A stretch of DNA of 64,000 nucleotides from Synechococcales cyanobacterium CNB (GTDB lineage: Bacteria > Planctomycetota > Phycisphaerae > Phycisphaerales > UBA1924). The translations under genes were made by a program, and so were the position numbers. Below, piece after piece: positions 6,936 to 16,116 of this stretch (positions within the stretch are counted from its first letter, which is position 1; the number at the start of each line of letters is the position of its first letter). The stretch lies in assembly GCA_030263455.1 (NCBI GenBank), contig SZOZ01000011.1, forward strand, positions 124,001-188,000, given 5' to 3'. The notes below the pieces were generated by a model. It ran no database searches, was not told where the DNA came from, and was given only the letters and a program-made list of their open reading frames with translations.

Positions 6936-8432
6936 ATGACTCGACCCCAGATCCAGGAGGTCGTGGAGGTCGCTCGCCACAATCGCCCCGTTCAGATCGG
7001 TGCCGAAGCGGTGCGCCGGCTTGCCGCGTCGCGATCTCGCGTTGAAGCGTGTCTTGGCGACGGAAAGGCTTACTATGGCATCAACACCGGCTTCGGCTCA
7101 CTCGCTCAGCAACGCGTCGGAAGTGAGGATCTGGCGCAGTTGCAGGTCAACCTCGTGCGATCACATGCCGCAGGTGTTGGCGACCCCCTGCCCCGGGAGA
7201 TCGTACGCGGCATGTTGCTGCTTCTCGCGGCCAGTCTGAGCCGTGGCCTGTCCGGAGTGCGGCCGGTCGTCGTTGAGACGCTTGCCGCTTTGCTGAACGC
7301 GGGCATAAGCCCGGTTGTTCCTTCCATCGGTTCGGTCGGAGCGTCTGGCGACCTTGCCCCTTTGGCGCACGCCGCGCTGGTGCTCATGGGAGAAGGTCAG
7401 GCCGAGGTTGGTTGCCGCGTGGTCAGCGGTGGCGAAGCGATGCGATCGGCGGGCATCCCCACGATCGCGCTTGAGGCGAAGGAGGGCCTCGCGCTGCTGA
7501 ACGGCACGCACCTGATGGCCGCTCAGGGCGCGCTGCTTTGCGCCGACTTCGATCATCTCTTCAGCGCTGCGCTCGCTGCGTGCGCCATGTCGATCGACGG
7601 GTGCATGGCGACGGATGCCTTCCTTGACTCCCGCTTGCACGAAGCGAGGCGGCAGCCTGGGCAGAGCATCGTCGCCTCGTGGCTTCACATGATGCTGGAC
7701 GAGAGCGAGATCGTGCGTTCCCACCGCGAGAATGACCCCAGGGTGCAGGACCCCTACTCGCTCCGGTGCGCTCCGGCGGTGCTTGGCGCGGCATCGGACG
7801 CGTTCGATTATGTAAAACACGCCGTCGAACGCGAACTCCACGCCGTCACCGACAACCCCCTTGTCTTCAACGACGGTTCCGTCGTCTCCGGCGGCAACTT
7901 TCACGGCATGCCGCTCGCCATCCCCCTCGACTTGCTCTCGATCGCCCTGGCACACATCGCGGGAATCGCCGAGCGCCGCGTCTTCACCATGCTCGCAGGA
8001 AGCGACCCGGCCAGCGGCCTTCGGCCGTTCCTGGCCGCCCGCCCCGGACTGCAATCGGGCCTGATGATCCTGCAATACACCGCGGCCGCATGTTGCAACG
8101 AACTGGTCGGACTTGCGACCCCCGCGAGTGTTGCAAACCTGCCGACCAGCGCGGGCATGGAGGACTACAACTCGTTCGGGCCGCGTGCGGCGGCCAAGGC
8201 ACGACGCGCGCTCGAACTCGCTCGCTATGTCGTGGCCATTGAACTGCTCTGTGCCGCCGAAGCGATCGACTGCCACCGTCCGCTGCGGTCCGGTGTTGGC
8301 GTTGAGCACTCGCACGCGCTGGTGCGATCCATCGTACCGCGATTGACCGAGGATCGTGCACTGTCTGGGGACGTTCAGCGGATCGTTGCGGACATGGACA
8401 ACCACGCGTGGCTGGTCATCGTGGAGCACTGA
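6936..8432 (+). CDS. hutH: Histidine ammonia-lyase
   Basis: HutH deaminates L-histidine to urocanate and ammonia in the cytosol, the first step of histidine degradation. The 498-residue product has the usual length. The Ala136-Ser137-Gly138 triplet that cyclises into the MIO cofactor lies in the expected Gly-Ala-Ser-Gly-Asp-Leu-Ala-Pro-Leu context. The Tyr-Gly-Ile-Asn-Thr-Gly-Phe-Gly motif is at 47-54, and further conserved blocks (Asn-Gly-Thr, Gly-Gly-Asn-Phe-His-Gly) are present. ATG 6936 was preferred over an upstream in-frame start at 6897 because the family's N-terminus fits it better. It is divergent from the compact minus-strand operon, with 93 bases between, and is followed by hutU. 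Confidence 0.95.
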   Translation: MTRPQIQEVVEVARHNRPVQIGAEAVRRLAASRSRVEACLGDGKAYYGINTGFGSLAQQRVGSEDLAQLQVNLVRSHAAGVGDPLPREIVRGMLLLLAASLSRGLSGVRPVVVETLAALLNAGISPVVPSIGSVGASGDLAPLAHAALVLMGEGQAEVGCRVVSGGEAMRSAGIPTIALEAKEGLALLNGTHLMAAQGALLCADFDHLFSAALAACAMSIDGCMATDAFLDSRLHEARRQPGQSIVASWLHMMLDESEIVRSHRENDPRVQDPYSLRCAPAVLGAASDAFDYVKHAVERELHAVTDNPLVFNDGSVVSGGNFHGMPLAIPLDLLSIALAHIAGIAERRVFTMLAGSDPASGLRPFLAARPGLQSGLMILQYTAAACCNELVGLATPASVANLPTSAGMEDYNSFGPRAAAKARRALELARYVVAIELLCAAEAIDCHRPLRSGVGVEHSHALVRSIVPRLTEDRALSGDVQRIVADMDNHAWLVIVEH

Positions 8433-8564
8433 TCGGTGACCGAAGCACGCTCGGGAGAGCCCGCGGGTTCTCGTCTTCCGGGCTTGGCATCGGAATTGCA
8501 CGGAGTTGTGCCGCGTCGCTCGGCCTCCTAGCCTCAGGGATGCCGGGGCGATGGGAGGCGCGGC

Positions 8565-10316
8565 ATGACGACGATGACCACATCGGCACGCAACGAACCG
8601 AAGAGCGCGCGGACAGCCGTCGCTCGCGTCGTGCGCGCGCCGCGCGGCGCGGAGCGCACCTGCCGCACGTGGCAGGCCGAGGCCGCGATGCGGATGTTGA
8701 TGAACAACCTAGATCCGGAGGTTGCCGAGGCGCCGGAGCAACTCGTCGTCTACGGCGGGCGCGGGCAGGCGGCTCGCTCGTGGCCCGCGTTCGACGCGAT
8801 CGTGCGATCACTGCGATCGCTTGCGCCAGACGAGACGCTGCTCGTGCAGTCCGGCAAGCCCGTCGGCGTGGTGCGCACTCACGAGAACGCCCCGCGCGTG
8901 CTGATCGCGAACAGCAACCTGGTGCCGCGCTGGGCGACCCAGGAACACTTCGACGAACTCGCGTCGAAGGGCCTGATCATGTTCGGCCAGATGACGGCTG
9001 GCTCGTGGATCTACATCGGCACGCAGGGCATCCTGCAGGGCACGTTCGAAACGTTCGCCGAGTGCTCCCGCCAGCGGTTCGACGGCACGCTCCGCGGACG
9101 GCTGTGCGTCACGGCGGGGTGCGGCGGGATGGGCGGCGCGCAGCCGCTCGCCGTCACCCTCAACGGAGGCGTCTGCCTCATCGCCGAGGTCGATCACGGA
9201 CGCCTCGAACGACGGCGACGCGATCGCTACCTCGACGAAACGGTCAGCGACCTCGACGTGGCCATCGACCGCGCCCTCTCGCTCGTCGAGTCGGGCGAGG
9301 CCGTGAGCGTCGGCGTCCATTGCAACGCCGTCGAACTGCTCGAACGCCTGATCGAACGCGATATCACGCCGGACGCCCTCACCGACCAGACCAGCGCGCA
9401 CGACCCCCTAAACGGTTACGTCCCCGTCGAGACCTGCGCCTGCGAGGCCGAAGTGCTGCGCCGGCTTGACCCGGAGCGGTACGTCGCGCTCAGCTTGGCG
9501 AGCATGGACCGGCACGTGCGTGCGATGGTGGAACTACATCGGCGCGGGGCGGTCACCTTCGACTACGGCAACAACATCCGCCAACGGGCCTTCGACCACG
9601 GATTCGAAGACGCGTTCGAGTTTCCGGGATTCGTGCCCGCCTTCATCCGCCCGCAGTTCTGCGAGGGTCGCGGGCCGTTCCGCTGGGTCGCGCTCTCGGG
9701 CGATCCGCGCGACATCTATCGCACCGATTACGAGTTGCTGCGGCTCTTCCCTCGCCACGAGGGTCTTCGGCGGTGGCTGCACTCCTGCCACGAGAACCCC
9801 GACGCTCTGGAGGCGGGCGACTTCGACGCATGCCGGCCGCGGTTCGGCTTTCAGGGGCTGCCCGCTCGCATCTGCTGGCTCGGCATGGGTGAACGCGACC
9901 AGGCGGGCGTGCTCTTCAATCGACTCGTCGCCGATGGTGCGGTCGGCGCGCCGATCGTCATCGGGCGAGACCATCTCGACTGCGGCTCAGTTGCAAGCCC
10001 GAACCGCGAGACCGAAGCGATGCTCGACGGCTCGGACGCCATCAGCGATTGGGCGATCCTCAACGCGATGGTCAACGTTGCAAGCGGCGCGAGCTGGGTG
10101 AGTTTCCACCACGGCGGCGGCGTCGGCATCGGGTTCAGCCAGCACGCTGGCCAGGTCGTGGTCGCGGATGGCTCGCCCGAGGCGGAAGAAAGACTGAGGC
10201 GCGTGCTGACCAACGACCCCGCGATGGGCGTGTTTCGCCATGCGGACGCCGGCTATGAGCAGGCGGATCGAACGGCGATCCGCGCCGGCCTGCACATCCC
10301 GATGACCCGTGTGTGA
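8565..10316 (+). CDS. hutU: Urocanate hydratase
   Basis: HutU adds water to urocanate to give imidazolonepropionate, using tightly bound NAD. The 583-residue protein is a little longer than the usual ~555 because of a Thr/Arg-rich N-terminal extension of about 30 residues. Family hallmarks are visible: a Gln-Met-Thr-Ala-Gly-Ser-Trp block, Thr-Ala-Gly-Cys-Gly-Gly-Met-Gly-Gly for NAD binding, Asp-Gln-Thr-Ser-Ala-His-Asp-Pro, and a Gly-Gly-Gly-Val-Gly-Ile-Gly near the C-terminus. A GGGAGG ribosome site precedes the ATG. It lies 132 bases after hutH, probably in the same unit. Its stop is one base from the convergent truB stop. hutI and hutG are not in this window. Confidence 0.95.
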   Translation: MTTMTTSARNEPKSARTAVARVVRAPRGAERTCRTWQAEAAMRMLMNNLDPEVAEAPEQLVVYGGRGQAARSWPAFDAIVRSLRSLAPDETLLVQSGKPVGVVRTHENAPRVLIANSNLVPRWATQEHFDELASKGLIMFGQMTAGSWIYIGTQGILQGTFETFAECSRQRFDGTLRGRLCVTAGCGGMGGAQPLAVTLNGGVCLIAEVDHGRLERRRRDRYLDETVSDLDVAIDRALSLVESGEAVSVGVHCNAVELLERLIERDITPDALTDQTSAHDPLNGYVPVETCACEAEVLRRLDPERYVALSLASMDRHVRAMVELHRRGAVTFDYGNNIRQRAFDHGFEDAFEFPGFVPAFIRPQFCEGRGPFRWVALSGDPRDIYRTDYELLRLFPRHEGLRRWLHSCHENPDALEAGDFDACRPRFGFQGLPARICWLGMGERDQAGVLFNRLVADGAVGAPIVIGRDHLDCGSVASPNRETEAMLDGSDAISDWAILNAMVNVASGASWVSFHHGGGVGIGFSQHAGQVVVADGSPEAEERLRRVLTNDPAMGVFRHADAGYEQADRTAIRAGLHIPMTRV

Positions 10317-10317
10317 A

Positions 10318-11046
10318 TCAGGACAGCGGCGGAACCGGGATGAGGTCGTCCTGCCCGATCGCCTCAGGGAGCGCGTCGAGCGGCGTGGCACGGTCGATCG
10401 TGTACTCCCCCACCGCCGTGCGCCGCAGGTCGGCGAGCATCGCGCCAGGACCGAGAGCGACGCCGATGTCGCGGGCGAGGCTGCGGATGTAGACCCCCTT
10501 GCCGCAGCGGACGTCGATGACGAGCCGCGGCCAGTCATACTCGACGACGTCGATGGAGCGGATCGTAACGGGTCGTGCCCGCAGGCCGGGGTCCTCGCCG
10601 CGCCGGGCGAAGTCGTAGGCACGCCGCCCCCCCACCATCATCGCGGAGTGCGCGGGTGGGGTCTGCATGATGCTCCCGACGAATCGGGCGCATGCAGCCT
10701 CGATCTCCTCTCGCGTCGGCGGCCGTAGTACGCTGATCTCGGTCAGTTCGCCCTCGCCGTCGTCGGTGGTCGATCGGTGCGAGAGATCGACGCGGGCGGT
10801 GTATCGCTTTTCTCCTGCCATGATCGTGTCGCAGAGCCGCGTGGCTGCCCGTCCCACCAGCACGACCAGCACGCCCGAGGCGAGCGGGTCGAGCGTGCCG
10901 CCGTGCCCGACCTTGACTGTCCGGGGCGCTCCCCCGCGACGCAGGCGAGCCTTTACCAGCCGACAAACCGAGGTCGAAGTCGGACCGCGCGGCTTGTCGA
11001 TCACCAGCAGGCCGGCGGGTGAAGAATGAGGGTGTAAGGCGTTCAC
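10318..11046 (-). CDS. truB: tRNA pseudouridine(55) synthase
   Basis: TruB converts U55 of the T-loop of tRNAs to pseudouridine. The 242-residue protein begins with the family's Gly-Leu-Leu-Val-Ile-Asp-Lys-Pro block. The catalytic motif Gly-His-Gly-Gly-Thr-Leu-Asp-Pro-Leu-Ala-Ser-Gly spans 48-59 with nucleophile Asp53. Later it has Lys-Arg-Tyr (residues about 80-82) and a Gly-Lys-Gly-Val-Tyr-Ile-Arg-Ser block before the C-terminal region. The C-terminal PUA-like extension is short, as in many compact bacterial TruB proteins. Its start overlaps the stop of the upstream glycosyltransferase gene (ATGA), so the two are co-transcribed. It converges on hutU with a one-base gap. Confidence 0.93.
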   Translation of the reverse strand: MNALHPHSSPAGLLVIDKPRGPTSTSVCRLVKARLRRGGAPRTVKVGHGGTLDPLASGVLVVLVGRAATRLCDTIMAGEKRYTARVDLSHRSTTDDGEGELTEISVLRPPTREEIEAACARFVGSIMQTPPAHSAMMVGGRRAYDFARRGEDPGLRARPVTIRSIDVVEYDWPRLVIDVRCGKGVYIRSLARDIGVALGPGAMLADLRRTAVGEYTIDRATPLDALPEAIGQDDLIPVPPLS

Positions 11047-12872
11047 GGCTCACCCTCGCCGGATTCGATGCCGAGCCAGAACGGCCTCACGATGGCAAGC
11101 GCCCGCCAGCGACCCTTCGAGTAGTTGAACCCTTCGACCTCGGCGAGCACGACGTGCGACCTGAGGACGCGCTCCTTGGGAACGATGAGCAGGCCTTCGG
11201 GGTGCGTGCGCCAGTACTCGCCCTGTTGTTGCTCGTCGATCAGCAGAACCGTGGCGCGGGAGCGAAAGACGAGGCTGTCCTCGTGATAGCCGACGGCGGC
11301 GAGCGGACGGGCGCCTTCCGGGTCGATCTCGGCGAGCCGCTCCGCGAGCAGTTCGGTGAGGAACAGCCGCTTCGCGCCCGGGAGCAGGGCCTGGAACGTG
11401 AACGCCCAAAGGGCCGCAGCAGCGATTACCCCTGCAAGTTGAGTAGCGAGTACGCGATCGGGTGCGAACGCACGGCGTGCGAACACTGCAAGCGCCACGA
11501 GCGACGCAAGCCACGGAACTCCGAGTGCAAGAATCCACGGCGAGTGACGGACGCCGAGGGCGAACAAGCCGATCGGGCTCCCGACCGCGAGCAAGGCCGA
11601 CAGTCCGATCCACAACGCAGTGCCCAGGCGTTGCGATCGTGGCAGCACGAGCGAACCGGATGCCGCCGCCAGCACACCGCGCCCGGTGAGGAGCGCGATC
11701 GCCGGATAGAGGGGCATGGTGTAGTGCGGGAGTTTTGTGAGACTGAGTTCGAACACGATCCACGCGGGAACGATCCACGCGATCAGAAAACACTCGGCCG
11801 GGCGAGCCGGACGAGCGTTCGTTATCGCCCGCCAGGCCCGTCGAAGCGGCGAGTGTGGCCGCGCTACGTTCGTGTCATCGACTCGCAAGCCACGTCGTAA
11901 CGCGCGCCTGAAAGCGGCCGCCGTCAGCAGCGACCCGGGCCAGAAGAGGACGATGAGCAGCACGAGGTGATAGCCCGGCGGCCCCCAGTGCCCCTCCTTC
12001 GCGCTCCCTGCGCGAACGAAGACCTCGTCGTAAACCACCGACCAATAGTGTTCGAGGCCCACGTGACTCGCAACAGCGAGAAGCCACGGCACAACGACCA
12101 ACCCGACGACGAGGAATCCGAGAAGCGGCCGCGTGGCGCGGAGCCAGCGCCATCGGCGCGAGACGAGCGAAAGCGCAATCGCTGCGAGGCCGACGACCAG
12201 CGGCGTGATGGGGCCTTTCGTCAGGATGCCCAGGGCAAGGGGGAGCCAGAGGAAAAGTGTTCGAATGACCGAGTGAAGGAGTGACGTCGCGCCGGGTTCC
12301 GTCGAACGCGTACTCTCACGCCAGGTTCGCCACAGTCCCCACATCGAGAGCGCGGTACAGGCGACCATGACGTGGTCCGCGCGGGCCTGGTGAGCTTCCC
12401 AGACGAAGACCGGGCAGACCGCAAGCAAGGCAGCACCCAGCCACGCGGCCCGCGGGTCGAACATCGAAACACCGAGCCGCCACGTCGCCAGCACGGTGAC
12501 CATCGCGGCGATGAACGAAGGTACGCGGTACATCCAGATGGCATCGCGGCCCGGCTCCCCTCCGGTGAGCGCAGCCGCGCTCGCGGCCTGCAGCCAGTAA
12601 ATCAGCGGCGGCTTATTCAGGCGATCACGCCCCTGCACACGCGGGATCGCGAGACCACCCTCGTGGAGTTCGTCTTCTCGCTCGGCCGGAGGGAGCGCCC
12701 GGCTTTCGAACATCTGGCGGCTTGCCTGGGCGAAGCGGGATTCATCCCGATCGACCGGCGGGATGCGCGTGATGCCTGGCAGATAGACTGTGAGGCAGAG
12801 CGCCACAAGCGCCAGCCCGCCGACCGAGCCACGAGCACGCCGACGCCAGATGACGCCCGAACCGATCCGCAT
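11043..12872 (-). CDS. GT39-type (ArnT/PMT-like) membrane glycosyltransferase
   Basis: A 609-residue polytopic membrane protein, predicted to use a polyprenyl-phosphate sugar donor outside the cytoplasmic membrane. After the first transmembrane helix (about 19-35) comes the catalytic Asp-Arg-Asp-Glu-Ser-Arg-Phe-Ala motif at 41-48, followed by Arg-Leu-Asn-Lys-Pro-Pro-Leu-Ile-Tyr-Trp-Leu at about 84-94. Both are diagnostic of the ArnT/PMT-like family. Around eleven further hydrophobic segments follow, and the C-terminal 120 residues form a soluble domain. Substrate cannot be told from sequence; lipid A, cell-wall glycan or protein are all possible. It is coupled to truB downstream. The 5' end overlaps the divergent PAP2 gene by 23 bases. 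Confidence 0.85.
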   Translation of the reverse strand: MRIGSGVIWRRRARGSVGGLALVALCLTVYLPGITRIPPVDRDESRFAQASRQMFESRALPPAEREDELHEGGLAIPRVQGRDRLNKPPLIYWLQAASAAALTGGEPGRDAIWMYRVPSFIAAMVTVLATWRLGVSMFDPRAAWLGAALLAVCPVFVWEAHQARADHVMVACTALSMWGLWRTWRESTRSTEPGATSLLHSVIRTLFLWLPLALGILTKGPITPLVVGLAAIALSLVSRRWRWLRATRPLLGFLVVGLVVVPWLLAVASHVGLEHYWSVVYDEVFVRAGSAKEGHWGPPGYHLVLLIVLFWPGSLLTAAAFRRALRRGLRVDDTNVARPHSPLRRAWRAITNARPARPAECFLIAWIVPAWIVFELSLTKLPHYTMPLYPAIALLTGRGVLAAASGSLVLPRSQRLGTALWIGLSALLAVGSPIGLFALGVRHSPWILALGVPWLASLVALAVFARRAFAPDRVLATQLAGVIAAAALWAFTFQALLPGAKRLFLTELLAERLAEIDPEGARPLAAVGYHEDSLVFRSRATVLLIDEQQQGEYWRTHPEGLLIVPKERVLRSHVVLAEVEGFNYSKGRWRALAIVRPFWLGIESGEGEP

Positions 12873-13725
12873 CGCCAGCGACTATAACCGTGGACTGCCG
12901 CTCCCGGTGCGCCTTGTGCACGTGGCATTCGCGATCTTGTCGTCTCTCGTTGCGCCCGTGTTGCGCTGGGCAGACGATCACAGGAGGCGCGATTGGGCTT
13001 CGCCGCTCCTGTGGGGGACGGTTGCGGTCGCTGTCCTGCTGCCGATCGATGTCTGGATCATGTCTCGCGTGACCGCCGACGGGAGTCGCGGCTCCCTTCC
13101 GCTGGGCGGCGATCTCCGGCGCGAACTCGAAGCCCTCCAGCAGTTCGGCCAAGGGGCCTCGATCATCCTCATCGCCGCGGCGATCTGGTTGCTTGACCCG
13201 GCACGGCGCCGGCGCCTGCTCGACTGGCTCGCCGCGATCGTCGTCGCGGGCATCGCGTGCGTCGCTGCCAAAGCCCTCTTCGGTCGCACGAGGCCTTCGC
13301 TCGACGAAGCCGGCACGTTCATCGGCCCGTTCGGGGCCTACCCGTTCGCGCAAGGTGAGCCGTTCCTGCGGTCGTGGCAGGTCTGGAGGAGCGAGGCGTC
13401 GCGGCTCTGGTCCATGCCCTCCAGCCACACGACCTACGCGGTCGTCGCGTCCGTGTTTCTCTCTGCCATGTACCCGCGGCTGCGCGCGCTCGTGTGGACA
13501 TTGGCGTTTGTTGTCGCCTTCGCACGAGTCGCTCTGGGCGCCCACTACCCCGCGGACGTGGCGGCCGGATGGGCTGTCGGACTCGCGGCGGCGAGACCGG
13601 CCGTCCGGCGCGGCTGGGGTGTCAGGGCGATCGACTGGGCATGGCGAAAGGCCGTCGATCCGAACGCCTCGCCCGCCTGGAAGCCCGAAGACTCCTGCAC
13701 CACACGCGCCGATCGCCGATCCTGA
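12850..13725 (+). CDS. PAP2-family membrane phosphatase
   Basis: A 291-residue membrane phosphatase of the type-2 phosphatidic acid phosphatase family, probably acting on lipid or polyprenyl phosphates. The three catalytic signatures are all present: Lys141-x6-Arg-Pro149, Pro-Ser-Ser-His at 190-193, and Arg226-x5-His232-x3-Asp236. About five transmembrane helices surround them, and the protein ends in a basic cytosolic tail. ATG 12850 gives the usual domain spacing but overlaps the divergent glycosyltransferase gene by 23 bases, so a later start is possible. A polyprenyl-phosphate recycling role beside a GT39 enzyme would make sense; this is inference. Confidence 0.85.
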   Translation: MTPEPIRIASDYNRGLPLPVRLVHVAFAILSSLVAPVLRWADDHRRRDWASPLLWGTVAVAVLLPIDVWIMSRVTADGSRGSLPLGGDLRRELEALQQFGQGASIILIAAAIWLLDPARRRRLLDWLAAIVVAGIACVAAKALFGRTRPSLDEAGTFIGPFGAYPFAQGEPFLRSWQVWRSEASRLWSMPSSHTTYAVVASVFLSAMYPRLRALVWTLAFVVAFARVALGAHYPADVAAGWAVGLAAARPAVRRGWGVRAIDWAWRKAVDPNASPAWKPEDSCTTRADRRS

Positions 13726-13790
13726 CACCCCCGCCCGGACCGGCTTACACTTCGGCCCGCAGCGGGCGACGGGTTCGTCGTCGTGCCCCT

Positions 13791-13877
13791 GGAGAGGTGT
13801 CCGAGTGGCTGAAGGAGCAGCACTGGAAATGCTGTATAGGGGTAACCCTATCGGGGGTTCGAATCCCCCCCTCTCCG
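13791..13877 (+). tRNA. tRNA-Ser (anticodon GGA)
   Basis: An 87-base class II tRNA. The 7-bp acceptor stem pairs GGAGAGG with CCTCTCC. The anticodon loop CTGGAAA is closed by CAGCA/TGCTG and gives anticodon GGA, reading UCC and UCU. A long variable arm with a GGG/CCC stem is typical of tRNA-Ser. The T arm is GGGGG-TTCGAAT-CCCCC. The discriminator is G and the 3' CCA is not encoded. It is transcribed away from the PAP2 gene; a weak GC stem with a short T run lies 10-30 bases downstream. No integrated element is seen beside it. Confidence 0.97.
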
Positions 13878-13908
13878 TTCGTTGAGTTCGAGCGCGTTCG
13901 TGCGCGTT

Positions 13909-15024
13909 TCAGGCCGAGTCATCGCCGAACAGCATGAGTTCGCCCGGCTGCCTCGGCCTGCGGAAAGCGTCCGATGAGATAGGCATCCGACGCCTGTCGA
14001 GTCCGAGGCGCGCTTTGAAGACCTTGAACAGGCTGCCGATCTGCTCGGCACGCTCGCCCTCGCCCCTGAATCGCTTTCCGAAGCGGGAATCATTCAGCTC
14101 GCCGTCGCGCATCCTGCGTATCTCCGCTTCCACTCGGTCGGCGCGAAGCGGGTGCTCACGCCGAAGCCAGTCCAGGAACACGGCCTTGACCTGGTAGGGC
14201 AGGCGGAGCATCGTGTACGCGGCCGTGCGTGCGCCGGCGTCGCGCGCGGCTTCAAGGATCGCGGGAATCTCCGCATCATTCAGGCCTGGGATAATCGGGG
14301 CGACCATGACTCCGACCGGCACGCCGGCACGCGACAGGTCGCGAACGGCATCCAGCCTGGCACGCGGAGACGCCGCCCGAGGTTCCATCGTGCGGGCAAG
14401 GTCGTGGTCGAGCGTTGTCACGCTCACAAGCACCTGCACCGCTCCGTGCCGCGCGAGCGAAGAGAGCAGGTCCACGTCGCGCACGATCAGCGCGCCCTTG
14501 GTGACGATGGACACAGGCTGGCGGCACTCGGCAATGACTTCGAGGCACCGCCGAGTGATCAGCAGACGGCGCTCGACAGGCTGATAGACATCGGTGATGC
14601 CGGCCAGCATGATCGGCTCGCCCCGCCACGACGGTTTGCCCATTTCCCGCCGCAGGAGGTCCGGCGCGTCGAGCTTGGCGAACAGGCGCGTCTCGAAGTC
14701 CAGCCCGCAGGACAGGCCGAAGGTCTCGTGCGTCGGGCGTGCGTAGCAGTAGACGCAACCGTGCTCGCAGCCGCGGTACGGATTGACCGTCCAGTGGAAC
14801 GGGAGGTCCGGGCTATCCACACGGTTGATGATCGTTCTTGCGTTGTCTCGGTACACGCGCGTGGGCGTCTGAACACCTTCTGGATGGTCGCGCAGCACCT
14901 CGTCGAGCGTCTCGCCGAGGACGTGCAGACGGACAGGCTCAAATCGCCCTCCGGGATTCACGCCCGACCCGCGCCCTCGGACTTTCCCGATCGACAACGC
15001 CCCGTCGTACTCATGCGCGTCCAT
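13909..15024 (-). CDS. PA0069-family radical SAM protein
   Basis: A 371-residue radical SAM enzyme of the family annotated after PA0069/Rv2578c, distantly related to spore photoproduct lyase. The iron-sulfur cluster ligands are Cys86, Cys90 and Cys93 in Arg-Gly-Cys-x3-Cys-x2-Cys-Tyr-Ala. A downstream Ile-Val-Thr-Lys-Gly block and a long C-terminal helical part are also typical. The reaction of this family is not established; a DNA-repair-related role is often suggested. The start at 15024 was chosen because the 35 residues upstream have shadow-like composition and the family begins near here. It lies after the ChaN-like gene on the same strand, 79 bases away. Confidence 0.85.
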   Translation of the reverse strand: MDAHEYDGALSIGKVRGRGSGVNPGGRFEPVRLHVLGETLDEVLRDHPEGVQTPTRVYRDNARTIINRVDSPDLPFHWTVNPYRGCEHGCVYCYARPTHETFGLSCGLDFETRLFAKLDAPDLLRREMGKPSWRGEPIMLAGITDVYQPVERRLLITRRCLEVIAECRQPVSIVTKGALIVRDVDLLSSLARHGAVQVLVSVTTLDHDLARTMEPRAASPRARLDAVRDLSRAGVPVGVMVAPIIPGLNDAEIPAILEAARDAGARTAAYTMLRLPYQVKAVFLDWLRREHPLRADRVEAEIRRMRDGELNDSRFGKRFRGEGERAEQIGSLFKVFKARLGLDRRRMPISSDAFRRPRQPGELMLFGDDSA

Positions 15025-15103
15025 GCCTGTCCCCCGGCCCACGGCTGACCCTAACAATACCCTGCCTTTGGTGCCCAGGCAACGGTCCGGGGTGGACGAT
15101 CGG

Positions 15104-16048
15104 TCATGGTGAGCCTGAGGAGCCCGCACCCGACGATCCGGCGTAGACCACGAAATCGGCGCGTCCCAAGTCCGTATCGGCGAGCGACGGACCGGTCGAA
15201 TCGATCACGCTGAGGGTGAGGATGCGAACTCCGGGCCGTGCCCGCCGGAGCAACTGGACAGTACCGCCCTCGAAGTCGGTGTGGAATCGGCCGATCACGT
15301 GCATCACGGGCCGGTTGCCCTCTGCGAGCGAGCTCGCGACGGCATCCGCCATCGTGGCGTCCCAGAGCGACTGCGACCGAAAAATGGCTTCGATCATCCC
15401 CTCGCCCGCGTGGGACGCGTCTCCCATGCCGGACATGAGTTTGAAGAACTCTTCGCGGTAGCGGCCCGATGGCATCTCGGGCGGAATGACGAACAACCTC
15501 CGTTGCTCATCGGTCAGCGTTTCCAGCCGCGAGTACCCGCTCGTGCGCGCGAGCCGCACGTAGCGCCGCGGCGCGTTCGATGCGATCACCGGGCGGCCGG
15601 CGCGCTTCGCCGCCTCGACCATCGTGCGGTGCCCGTCGGGGTAGTTGCCCTGCGAGCGGCCCGAGGCCTTGCGGAACTGCTCTTCGTCGATGAGGCCACC
15701 GAGGTAGTCGTCGAGGTGGACCTGCGAGTCCCGCTCGATGAACTCGAGGCTCAGCGCGGCGCGATCGGTGCGAGCCAGCACGTCCTCCCAGAGCGCGGCT
15801 GCGAACGCGAGGCCAAGCGGGTGGCCGTGCGTCTCGCCGATCATCACGGCGTCCGCGGCGGCAGCGGTCGAAACGAGTTCCTCCCAACCCGCGCGCTGGC
15901 CCGTGTCGCCCCGGTAGATCGATACCGCTTCACGCGGGTTGAGGGGGGCGGTCGCCTCGATCCGTCGGGGCGCGCCGGCGCACGCACCGAGCGCGAGTGA
16001 GGCCGCCAAACAGACGAACAGGAAGCAGCGGTTTCGTGATTGAGCCAT
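15104..16048 (-). CDS. ChaN-family lipoprotein (haem-binding type)
   Basis: A 314-residue exported lipoprotein of the ChaN/DUF399 family. It has a signal peptide with lipobox Leu-Gly-Ala-Cys (Cys23). The family's Ile-Gly-Glu-Thr-His-Gly-His-Pro-Leu-Gly block is at about 70-79, with His residues proposed to bind haem in the Campylobacter homologue. Further conserved segments include Leu-Glu-Phe-Ile-Glu-Arg and a His-Val-Ile-Gly-Arg-Phe-His motif near the C-terminus. The role is likely iron or haem handling at the envelope, by family membership. ATG 16048 is preferred over 16105 because it sits just before the signal peptide. It is divergent from the acetyltransferase gene, 68 bases apart. Confidence 0.85.
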   Translation of the reverse strand: MAQSRNRCFLFVCLAASLALGACAGAPRRIEATAPLNPREAVSIYRGDTGQRAGWEELVSTAAAADAVMIGETHGHPLGLAFAAALWEDVLARTDRAALSLEFIERDSQVHLDDYLGGLIDEEQFRKASGRSQGNYPDGHRTMVEAAKRAGRPVIASNAPRRYVRLARTSGYSRLETLTDEQRRLFVIPPEMPSGRYREEFFKLMSGMGDASHAGEGMIEAIFRSQSLWDATMADAVASSLAEGNRPVMHVIGRFHTDFEGGTVQLLRRARPGVRILTLSVIDSTGPSLADTDLGRADFVVYAGSSGAGSSGSP

Positions 16049-16116
16049 GGGAAGAGCATGACGTGCGGGCCGCGCCGCGTCAAACGCCACGCCCGCCCAC
16101 GCCATAGAGTCTCACC

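Noticed and set aside
6843-6980. Upstream ATG at 6980 for the first operon gene
   Set aside because: It would overlap the hutH start and add residues of shadow-like composition; ATG 6842 fits better.
13791-13877. tRNA-Ser as an attachment site of an integrated element
   Set aside because: No direct repeat of its 3' end and no integrase is seen nearby; flanking genes are ordinary.
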